From contig NC_089176.1 in NCBI RefSeq assembly GCF_947507565.1, positions 2,294,001-2,358,000 on the forward strand: 64,000 nt of DNA. Reading direction: 5' to 3'. This document shows, piece by piece, positions 1 through 10,775 of this stretch (position 1 is the stretch's first letter; every line of letters begins with the position of its first letter). The notes below the pieces were generated by a model. That model was given only the letters and a program-made list of their open reading frames with translations. It did not search any database and was not told the origin of the DNA. This DNA comes from Oscarella lobularis. Taxonomy: Eukaryota; Porifera; Homoscleromorpha; Homosclerophorida; Oscarellidae. A program made the position numbers and the translations under genes.

Positions 1-2764
1 ATTATATGAGGATGACGCGGCTAGAAATAAATCAGATCCGTAATGAGTGAATAGAGTTGCGTCATTACTCTTTCTAGAACAGAAGTTAGATGACAATTCC
101 AGAATTCTCTGGATGGCTTCAGGTTTTGTTGGGCACCAAGAAGTGTTAAAAGAAAAGCAACTGGAATGTTCTTTCTCGTTGTAATCGCACTCGTTTTTGT
201 ATTCACCAACGTTCGAATTAGCTAAACAGTTCAAAAAAGTAAAGTTAAAAGAAAAGCAAAACTACAAATTGTACGACACCTTCAGATTTCCGCGTGACAA
301 CAGGAGTGCTGAAGTTTGACATTAGTCTTTTCGCTCGGTTGAAAACAGAAGCAGAAATGTTGACAGTATACATAGTCGAGGCTGCCACAGGAGAGTGTAG
401 ATATGGTAAAGCTGCGTTCTCTTTCTTCCAGTGATAACAGGTCGAGATCGTTGGTTGTAGGCAAACCGTGCATGTGTATGCGTATATGTCAATATCGTAC
501 GACTCGTCGTCTTTGAGAACAGTTGGTGGACCTACCCATTGTATTGTCGCGTTCATTCCGTCGTAGTCAATTTCTGGTTGGAAACGTCCACTTGAGGAAC
601 CTGCAACAGCATTCAACAAGCTCTCAAAGAATCAAAGAAGAGAAATTATATACACAACACTGTCCCACTAATTATAACCCACTCTATATTTACGTAATGA
701 GTACTGTAACTAAAACAATTTCTTACTGTCGCTTCCAGTGCGAACATTCGTCCATTCGCTATAGACAACGCCACCGCCGGATACCTTCACCACGACACGA
801 TATAAGTATTCTAGCATTTCGAGTATAAAACACAAGTGTGCGTTTTTGTCGAATCGCTTACCGGTAAATGCTTCGACGTTTGTGTCAGTGACAGCTCTTC
901 CGTTCTCACTCGCCGAATTAATATCTATCAACTGATCTTTGCATACTGAACCGCTCCAAGGAAAGTTGGGACATCCAGCAAAACTCACGTTTGCACTCCC
1001 CGCTCTCTTCTTCACGACATCAATAAGTATTTCGTTCACGGAAAAATTTGCCAAGCAACCACCGTATCCGGTGACGTTCACGCCGACTCCCAAAGCCACT
1101 TCTACTGGAGTTGGCTTCGTCTCTGATAGATCATATTGCGGCAGTCCACCAAAATACACATTCTGCAAAATTTCCGAAGAAAACTCGGTGACATTGATAA
1201 TGGGAGAAATATCTTCGTTGTCAACTCTTACAATAATAAACCTGTCGGTAATTGAAAGATCGATTTCATGCCATGAGCCGTCGCACAAGATACATCGGTT
1301 CACACGAATAACATTGACTCGTTCTTTGTTCGTTCTATATCTCACATCGATTCCATCACGGCCGCGCGTTTCAACGAAAAGAAAGTTTTTGCTCACGTTT
1401 CCAAATGCAGCGAGGAGCAATCCATTTGGCCAACTCGTTCGAACTCGAAATCGAAAGTGAAGTTCGTCGTTTATCCGAGCCGAAGATGATAAATTTAACC
1501 GTACGTAACCAGATCCGCGAAAATGCATCGCCTTTTCAACGGACGGTGGACAGCCGTCGTTCTCCTGAACAACATTTACGAGCTTTTGAATTTTTGATGA
1601 ATTAAATTGTGCTTTGCTGCTGTAGAAAAACATCACTCTAATGCAGCCAATAAATCCGATTGAGTCTGGAAGCAATCGACTAGCATTCACGGGTAGTCCT
1701 CCAACATAGCTGTTATCAACAACAACAACCGTCTTGCTGTCGCACTTCGTTTCGTTATATGCCAACAGCCCTTGGCTGCCATAATAAACGCGAAGTATCA
1801 CTTTCGTAACTGTTTTCATTGCTTCTACTCTGTAAAAGCGATCTTTGTTCCACTTTCCTTCAGTTCTTATGCTTTGACTATTATTGCCGTCAGCCTGGAC
1901 ACCGAATTCGAGTTCACCATCGATGAGTGCAAGGTACACATACGACAATGCGTCGCTTTTAAATGCCGCAAATAGCATCCCGTCCGGATTCGTCGTGCGG
2001 AAAAACAATTTTATCTTAAACTCTTCGCCGCCAATAAACTGACCCGGAGAAAGGAGAACGTAGCCAAAACCTTCAAATAGAAATCCCGGAACGGTACATG
2101 GTTGGCTCATGGGAACGTATCGTCTCTGAAGGCGAATTTCTTGAATACTTTGGTTAGCACGCCGCGGATGCAAACGGAGCCGAGCGGACGACTTAGTCAC
2201 ATAAAGAGGAACTGGAGGGAGGACCGTAGTGTTTAGACCTGGGAATACGAAAGGTAAAATCCCATCATGCCGTCGTCAATTCTTCACGTCTCACCCGCCA
2301 CACATTCATACGAAATATTTAGACATTTTTCCAGTGCAATTTGCTTCAAAAGTGACGCTGGACGCAATCAGTTGGCAGTAACTTCTGTACTGACACGCCG
2401 TTCTAGCGACGTCAATAGCCGAACTAAAACAACGAAGTGAACTGAGTCATTCTATAGTAATTGCGGTACTTTGACGAATTTTGCCCGTGGCTCGGACGGC
2501 AAGCCAATATGGTTGAATTGACAAGTATCAGCTGATTGAAGCAGTTAATACTAAATGCAAGTTACTAAAGAGAGTAACAACCGGGTGGGGTGGAAGCTAA
2601 CATGGCGATATTGTTCTGAGCATCGCTCCACGCCATAGCAGCGTCAAGACGAGTAACGCTTGCACCTACCAAAGGATAAGCCACGACTATCGTTGACGGA
2701 ATCGTCCAACTACCATGCACTAACCCAATAACAACAAAGTGAGAAATAAAGGGAGAGAAGTCAT
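1..2764 (-). CDS. Receptor tyrosine kinase-type protein, copy 1 (ectodomain only in window)
   Basis: Extracellular half of a receptor like the one at 4076-9035; TM and kinase would lie left of base 1. Exon 1 (2764-2725) encodes a signal peptide (MTSLPLFLTLLLL), followed by a 59-base GT-AG intron, exon 2 (2665-2602), and two exons (2550-2470, 2423-2295) of a SUEL/galactose-lectin fold with the typical late motif CQLIASSVTFEANC. A long exon (2238-862) holds two laminin-G domains, followed by an FN3 module split over exons near 700-810 and 245-619. The lectin's last strand is 2 bases shorter than in both sister copies, shifting the frame before TAT-GAA-TGT; the laminin exon is nevertheless open. 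Either a decaying copy, an alternative splice I cannot see, or a sequence error. The family assignment is firm, the functional state is not. Confidence 0.7.
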
Positions 2765-3385
2765 GGCAACAAGGAGAGCTTCAAAAAGAGTCATCTCGTC
2801 TCTCAACGAAATTTGATCTGGATTGTTCTTGCCTTCACGTCAGACGTCAGGTACGAAGGGAGACGATGCAGCCGTGTGATGAGTAGGGGAGAGGTATGTC
2901 GAACAGGATGTGGCTTATATAATTATTGAAGGCCTGCTCATAGGGTGACAACAGCCAGAAGTCTTCAGTACATAGAGCCGTAGTGACGATAAATCTTTGA
3001 GTCGAATTTTATTAGACGCGCCCGTTGCCTGAAAAAAACACTTAAAGGCGCATAAGAAATATTCCACGAGTACGTTACTGCGAGACTGTGACTGCTAGTA
3101 TGGGATTCACAGATGGGGAGAGAGTTAGATGTCCGATTATGGGGTCTCATTAGTTGATCCTTTCAAGCTGTTACTTAGGAAAAATGAGGCAGTTATTGAC
3201 TTGTGCGTGAAGAACTGCAGCCTAGAAGAAAGCTCGGATGCGAAGAGATCTAAAAGTTAATTAGGAGCAGGCTTCCTTCCCTACGCAACCCCGCTTTTTT
3301 TATGCCCGAGGTACTCTGTTGTCACTGAGCTGTATGTAGACCCACTCACCCATTTGTACCGAATTAAACACATGTTCATTTGTTC

Positions 3386-3992
3386 TTAAAAAACGGTTCC
3401 TTTTTCATCCTCTTCATTTGTCGAACATCGTTTTCTTCCAATTCGTTTACAAATTTTCTCGTCATCCGATATTTTCAATGGCAGGCCTATTTTCTCAGCA
3501 GTATGAACAGTCCAGAGAGGCAGTTCTACGCTGTGAGCCGTCCAATCTCTCTCGCTATCACCTAATATAGTTGAATTGATGATGTCACTAACTGCGACTT
3601 TCCAATCCATGAGTTTGACCAAATCAGGAAGCTTAAGACTCATGGGGCTTCTCTGTTGCACAGAGCGTGGCAACTGCTCCTGATATCTTACGTGCAAGTC
3701 TCTCTCTTTCGTTTCTACGTCGAGATTTTGCCTGCCATTGATCTGGCTGCCTGATTTCATCTCTCTTGCGACTCTTCGAGGTATTTGCATCAAGCACGGC
3801 GCCAGAGCGCTTTGCCAATGCGCTGCATCGCGCAGTTTCCATTTGAGGATAGCGCACGTTAAGACAACAAAATTTGACTTTGAGAGAGCTCTTTGAGAGG
3901 AGAACGAAATGATACAGCCCCATTGATGTAGCGTGCCATATCTTGGCCGTATGCGCTGCAACGAGAAAGCCCGGATGCAGGCGATAGTACAT
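3386..3992 (-). pseudogene. Relic of helix-hairpin-helix protein gene, copy 1
   Basis: Clearly derived from the gene complete at 9640-10576. The last exon is recognisable (WTAHSVELPLWTVHTAEKIG, then acidic/basic tail), as are parts of exon 1 (LDANTSKSRKRDEIRQ) and exon 2 (LPDLVKLMDWKVA). The two central exons carrying GKFRPRLGQLV and the KAVGPATAS hairpin motif are missing, and exon 1 changes frame inside the conserved HWQSAL region. It sits just upstream of receptor copy 1, the same arrangement as in the other two segments. I regard it as a dead duplicate. Confidence 0.7.
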
Positions 3993-4075
3993 GTAGTCTA
4001 TTGATTGTTTTTTTTTTGTTTTTCAATCTCAAAGAAGAACTAAGGCACAAAAAGGTTTACAGAACAGATTTCTTT

Positions 4076-7000
4076 CTATTGAGATTTGTAGACGCACTGA
4101 AGGTCCAAGTAAGCCGGTTGGCATGAATCTTCCAAACAATCGCCTAGTTTTCCTGATATAGGCTCCGAGGTCTTCTCGTTGATCAGCAACGCATCATCCG
4201 GCTCTGACAGACGAGTAGATATGACACTGAAAGAAGGCCGTTTTTGATAATCAGGATGCCTGTGAAAAAATGAAAATGACATATACATATAAATAAACCG
4301 GCGTGTTATTACCAGCACTCAATCATCAGTTCATAAATTGCGTAAGGACACCCAGGAGGTGCAGGAAGTCGATAGCCCATTTCCACATTTTCAACGACCA
4401 TTTTGTTTGATAAGCAGTCGTAGGGTCGTTCACCAAGAGACCAGATTTCATATAAAACGACTCCATAACTCCACATGTCGCTAGCCAACGAGTATTTGAA
4501 AAATTTCAGAACCTAAATGTACTGCAGTAAGGTTAATTAGGTCATTTGACGTTGTTTTTACTTCGGGAGCTGTCCATCTAATCGAGATTTGTCCCATGTA
4601 GCAGTTCTCTTCATCCAAATCTCTGGCCAATCCAAAATCAGCAATCTTACATTTTGGTCTTAGGATAGGATCTTGTCAGATACAAAAGAAAAAAGCCTAA
4701 CCTTGCAGACAAGATTTTTGTCCAAAAAAACGTTTCTGGCCGCCAAGTCCTACATAAAAATACGAACTAACATAAAACTACGCAAGTATTTTTACTCTGT
4801 GAATAAATGATAATCCTGCCAAATAGGTCATTCCAGCTGCAATGTCACGAGACATCTGCAAAAGGCAAGCGGCCAAGTTAGATTTGAGCGCAGCGTTCTC
4901 ATATCTAATCAATGCGAGATCAATTTATTATAACGTCGCAAGCAACAAGGATACCTCGTAGCTAACAAGAATTGTATCAGATCTCCTTTTGGCAACATTT
5001 CCATAACAATCATTGTCTGAATATAGCGAATTCTAAATAAGGTACCAACAATAACACGGTCTCATTACCGGATATTCACTCAGCACGACTCCGTACATTT
5101 TGATGACGTTATTGTGTTCAAACTGGCTCCTAATTGCAGCTTCGCGAAAAAACTTTACTCTGTTCTCTCCCGTATTCGACTTCAATGTTTTCACCGCCAC
5201 AACAATGCTTGATTCCTGGTCCTAATTAAAGCAACTATCTTTATATAAATTAGCCAGGAAAATCTTTTCACTTCACTTTGGTCCAAATTGCCTTCTCGAC
5301 CGTTCCAAATTGACTAAACAGAATTGAGAGCGAACGCAGCAAGACACATGAAATTCAAGCTTACCAGGAACCCAAAACCACTTCTAGTTGAATATCGAAC
5401 CTTTTCAGCAACGGACTTTTGCTTCAGCGAGCTGGTTGTGTAATGTCTTTTCCGTTTTAGCCGGCTCCCAAAAGACTGAAATAGAAGCCTACACTTCAAA
5501 TTTACCACCAAACTCGTTAATTAATAGTCTGATCAAATTCTGATACCGCTGTGAAGCCAATATCAGTCTCGTCGTCCGGAGTAGGATCTTCGTAATCGAT
5601 TTTGTCGTTCTTGACATCTGCCCTGTTAACTACAACACCGCTCATATTTAGCTAAGGTTAAGGATTTTGCAAACTGTTCACTTTCTAAATTGACTGCATC
5701 AAACGGTGCATCGTCTCTCTTCTCGATGCAATCAATTTCAGAGTCGACTGTTTCATTCGGCGGTGGAAGCGGAGGTGACAAAGGCGGCAGCAAAGAATAA
5801 CAGGCATTGCTAGTAAGGAGTATGTCTTTTTCGTCAAAAGGAGAAGAGACGGCAGCCGTCATTTGAACTTCTAAATGATAAAACAAGAGTGACTTAGACC
5901 GGTGCGGACCGCGGTGTGACAAAAAGCAAAAGAGTTCTGTTTGCCCACCATTTCTATTAGATGACGCTGCTGGTGCTCTTTTTTTCTTCCAATAGAAGAA
6001 TATACCAACGCCTATCACAACCAAAAAGCATCCTATTCCCGTTCCAACAAGATAAGCGTCGGGTAGTCCAAACGAAGAAGTGGTTTCTAGATCGTTCGTC
6101 ATTACAGATGCGACAAAACGTTCGTTGCAAAACCTGTCGTCGAGGAGACAGTAGGCAGAGGACAAATGTCACTGTATGAGGATGACGGGGCTAAAAAATA
6201 AATCAGATCGACAATGTAAATGGATAAACGTATTCGCGCGTTACTCTTACCGAGACCCGTTGCAAAACCTGTTGTCGAGTTGACAGCATCAGACGGCGGA
6301 GGCTGACATATTTGACTCCGGTTATAAGAGGATGACGCGGCTAAAACATAGATCAGATATGTGAATGAGTGACTGAAGTTGTGTTGCTCACTCTTACTGA
6401 GACAGAAGCACTCAAGCATTGTGTGGATTGCATCAAGGTTTGTTGAGCACCAAAAGGTGTTGAAAGAAAAGCAACCGGAATGTCCTGTCTCGTTGTGAAC
6501 ACACTCGCTTTTGTCTTTGCTGCATTCACAAACGTTCGAATGAGCTACACAGTTCAAAGATAAAGTAAAAAGATTGGGAAAAACTGTACGACACCTTCTG
6601 GTTTCCACATGACAACAGGAGTGCTAAAGTTGGACGTTAGCTTTTCTGCTCGGCTCAAAACAGAAGCAGAAATTTTGACAGTATACACAGCCGAGGGCGC
6701 CGGAGACAGTCGATATGGTAGAAATGCGTTCTCTTTTCTTTTCCAGTGAGAACAGGACATGATTGTTGTGTTTAGGCAGATCGTGCATGTGTATATATCA
6801 ATTTCGTACAACGAATCGCCATCTTTATCTTGGAGAACTGTTGGCGTACCTGCCCATTGTATTGTCGCGCCCATTCCGTCGTCGTCAATTTCTGGCAAAA
6901 AACGTCCACTTGAAGAACCTGCAACAGCGTTTTTAGAATCAAAGCTCTCAAAGAAGAGAAATTATATACAACACCGTCCGACTAACCCACTCTATATTTA

Positions 7001-9035
7001 CGTAATGAGTACTGTAACTAAAACGATTTCTTACTGTCGTTTCCTGTTCGAACATTTATCCATTCGCTAAAAACAACGCCACCAGCCCCGGAAACGTTCA
7101 CCACAACACGATATAAGTATTCTAAATTAAGGACAAGTATATGGCAAACCTTTCGTCGAACCACCTACCGGTAAATGCTTCGACGCTTGTGTCAGTAACT
7201 ACGCTTTCGTTTCCACTTGCCGAATGAATGTCCACCAACTGATCTTCACACACTGGACCGCTCCAAGGAAAGTTGGGACATCCAGCAAAACTCACGTTTA
7301 CATTCTCCTCTCTCTTCTTCACGACATCAATAGGTCTCTTGTTTACGGAAAAATTGGTCAAGCAACCACCGTATCCAGTGACGTTCACGCCGACTCCCAG
7401 AGCCACTTCCACGGGAGTGGGCCTCGTCTCTGACAGATCGTATTGCGGCAGTCCACCAACATACACGTTTTGCAAAATATCCAAAGAAAACTGTCTGACG
7501 TTGATAATATGAGCAACTTCTTCGTCTTCTGCGTTGTCAACTCTTACAATAATTAACCTGTCGGTAATTGAAAGATCGATTTCATGCCATAAGCTGTCGC
7601 ACAAGACGCATCGGTTCACACGAATAACATTGACTCGTTCTTCGTTCGTTCTATATCTCACATTGATTCCATCACGGCCGCGCGTTTCAACGAAAAGAAA
7701 GTCTTTGCTCACGTTTCCAAATGCAGCGAGGAGCAATCCATCTGGCCAACTCGTTCGAATTCGAAAGCGGAACTGAAGTTCGTCGTGTATCTGAGACGAA
7801 GATAAATTTAATTTCACGTAACCGGATCCGCGAAAATGCATCGCTTTTTCAACCGACGGTGGACAGCCGCCGTTCTCCTGAACAACATTAACGAGTCTTT
7901 CAATTTTTGATGAATCAAATTCTAGGCGGTGCAGAAACATCACCCTTATGCAGCCAATAAATCCGATTGAGTCTGGAAGCAGCGTCAATAGACTGGCATT
8001 CGTGGGTAGTCCTCCAACATAACTGTTATCAACGACAATAGAAAGAGTCCACAAACGTTCACCATCTATGAACAGCCTTTCGCTGCCATAATAAACGCCG
8101 AGTATAATTCTCATAAAGGTTATCCTTGCTGCTACTCTGTAAAAGCGATTGTCGTCCCATGTTTTATTATAAGTTCTTATGCTTCGATTATCATCATCCC
8201 CGTCACTTTTAACACCGAATTCGAGTTCACCTTCCATGAGTGCAAGATACACGTATGACGACAAGTCTTTTCGAAATGCCGCAAATAGTATCCCATCAGG
8301 ATTTGTTGTCCGGAAAAACAAATTTAAATTTAGGAACTCAAATTCATCCGGAGCAAGGAGAACGTAGCCAAAACCTTCAAATAGAAATCCCGGAACGGCA
8401 CATGGTTGGCTCATGGGAATGTATCGCCTCTGAATAGTTCGATGTTTCGGAACATCCCAACGGACAGATGACTTATCCACATTAAGGAGAACGGGAGGAA
8501 GAACGGCATTGTTTAGACCTGTGCACATAGGCGACATGTAAAATCACTGCATGTCGTCAACTCTCACCCGCCACACATTCATAGGAAATATTCAGAGACA
8601 ATTCTCCGATGCAATTCGTTTCAAAAGTGACGTTGGACGCAATCAGTTGGCAGTAACGTCTGTACTGACACGCAGTTCTAGCGAAGTCAATAGCCGAACT
8701 AAAACAACTAAAAGTGAACTGAGTCAATTCATTAATAAGGTATAAATACTTTGACGAATTGCAGTGGCTCGCACGGCAAGTCAATATGGCTGAATTGACA
8801 AGTACCAGCTGGTTAGCGCAGTCAATACTAAACGCAAATTACTAAAAAGAGAGTAACGAGGTGGAAGCTAACGTGACGATATTGCTCTGAGCATCGCTCC
8901 ACGCCCACAGCAGCGTCAAGACGAGTAACGCTTGCACCTACCAAAGATAAGCCACGACTATCGTTGACGGAATCGTCCGACTACCATACACTAACCCAAT
9001 AACAACAAAGTGAGAAATAAAGGGAGAGAAGTCAT
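4076..9035 (-). CDS. Receptor tyrosine kinase: SUEL lectin - 2x laminin-G - FN3 - TM - kinase
   Basis: Full-length receptor. Order on the minus strand: signal peptide (9035-8996), SUEL-type lectin exons (about 8937-8570; CQLIASNVTFETNC, ending SLNISYEC), one large laminin-G exon (8518-7169, two domains), FN3 module (about 7130-6560), Cys-rich and Ser/Thr stalk exons, TM helix near 6000-6070 (LVGTGIGCFLVVIGVGIFFYW), basic KKKR stop-transfer, juxtamembrane tail, then a kinase in small exons. Kinase landmarks are all present: GFGQFGTV loop (using a donor at GG|GTTCC), VAVKTLK, HRDLAARN, DFGLAR, IRWTAPE, SDMWSYGVVLYEIW. The C-terminus is LDLQCVYKSQ and stop at 4076. Oddity: exon 2 (from 8937) is one base longer than in copies 1 and 3, which upsets the reading frame between signal peptide and lectin. 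The kinase itself looks competent. Confidence 0.85.
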
Positions 9036-9639
9036 GGCAACAAGGAGAGCTTCAAAAAGAGTCATCTCGTCTCTCAACGAAATTTGATCTGGATTGTTCT
9101 TGCCTTCACTTCAGACGTCAGGTACGAAGGGAGACGAGGCAGCCGTGTGATGAGTAGGGGAGAGGTATGTCAAACAGGATGTGGCTTATATAATTATTGA
9201 AGGCCTGCTCATACGGTACAACAACCAGAAGTCGTTAGTACATAGAGCCGAAGTGAGGATAAATCCTTGAGTCGAATTTTATTAGACGCGCCCGTTGCCT
9301 GAAAAAAACACTTAAAGGCGCATAAGAAATATTCCACGAGTACGTTACTGCGAGACTGTGACTGCTAGTATGGGATTCACAGATGGGGAGAGAGTTAGAC
9401 GCCCATTATGGGGTCTCATTATTTGATCCTTTCAAGCTGCTACTTAGGAAAAATGAAGCAGTTACAGACTTGTGCGTGAAGAACTGCAGCCTAGAAGAAG
9501 CTCGGATGCGAAGAGATCTAAAAGTTAATTAGGAGCAGGCTTCCTTCCCTACCACAACCCCGTTTGATGCCCGAGGCACTCTGTTGTCACTGAGCTGTAT
9601 GTAGACCCACTCACCCATAGTACCGAATTAAACACATGC

Positions 9640-10576
9640 TCATTTGTTCTTAGAAACGGTTTCTTTTTCATCCTCTTCATTTGTCAAACATCGTTTTCTT
9701 TCCATTCGTTTACGAACTTTCTCATCGTCCGATATTTTCAATGGCAGGCCTATTTTCTCGGCAGTATGAACAGTCCACAGAGCCAGTTCTACGCTGTGAG
9801 CCGTCCAATCACTCTCGCTATCATCTAAAAAAATTAAAAAATGAATAAATAGTCATTGGCATTAAAAGACAAACCTGCTTTATTCAGCTCGTCAGCTTTT
9901 TCCACCAGCAATCTTGCATAAGACAAATAGTATGATAAAGTGTACTGCACCTTGCCCAAGTCTTGAAACATGCAAGCAGCTGATTCATCTGCCAAGAAAG
10001 GCGCTATTTCTGGAACTCCAGTACATAATATTGCTATAAATAATAAATACTGACATAAGAAACAAATCGATATTGGCTGCTTTACCGGATGCCGTCGCTG
10101 GACCAACCGCTTTCAGCTCTGTCAGTCTGCTTACAGCTTCTTTTAAATTGCCCTCTCCGGAAGCCAATTGGAATGCTTCTGTTGTCACTCTCACGACTCT
10201 ATCATCTTCGTTCTCTTTCACAAGCTGACCAAGTCGCGGTCTGAATTTACCCCTCTGACCAAGATATAATCAAAAAATAATAGTTGATCTGCTGATGCCT
10301 CTAACTGCGAGTTTCCATTCCATGAGTTTGACCAAATCAGGAAGCGTAAGATGCATGGGACTTCTCTGTTGCACAGAGCGCGGCAACGTCTCCTGATACC
10401 TTACGTGCAAATCTCTCTCTTTCGTTTTTACGTCGACATTTCGCCTACCATTGATCTAACTGCCTGATTTCATCTCTCTTGCGACTCTTCGAGGTCTTTG
10501 CATCAAGCACGGTGCGATACTGTACCAGAGCGCTCTGCCAATGCACTGCATCGCGCAGTTTCGATAGCTGTTCCAT
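9640..10576 (-). CDS. Conserved uncharacterised protein with helix-hairpin-helix motif (intact copy)
   Basis: Five exons fit exactly: 10576-10449, 10399-10306, 10254-10086, 10033-9875, 9824-9640, all GT-AG and in phase, giving 244 residues. Landmarks: an N-terminal helix (HWQSALVQYRTVLDA), LPDLVKLMEWKLA followed by RGKFRPRLGQLV, then LTELKAVGPATASAIL, a typical hairpin (GxGxxTA-like) of the helix-hairpin-helix/DNA-glycosylase-like fold, then PEIAPFLADE. I recognise this as a widespread eukaryotic protein of unknown role; DNA or RNA binding is only an inference from the hairpin motif. The start is the methionine before EQLSKL, chosen because the frame is conserved from there in the sister copies. 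It lies 605 bases upstream of receptor copy 2 and is co-oriented. Confidence 0.8.
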
Positions 10577-10775
10577 TTGAGGGTAGCGCACGTTAAGAAA
10601 ACCAAAATTTGAAGTTTGAAATGAGACAGCCATTGATGTCATATATTGGCCGTAAATTCGAGTTCAGATGTGGTGCAATGAGAAAGCCTGGATGCGACTA
10701 ATAGTATTGATTTTTTTCAATCTCTAAGAAACAAAGAACTAAAGGACAGAAAAGTTTATAGAACCGAGTTTTCCT

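Noticed and set aside
939-1460. Plus-strand open frame of 173 codons
   Set aside because: Antisense shadow of the laminin-G exon of receptor copy 1; no motif of its own.
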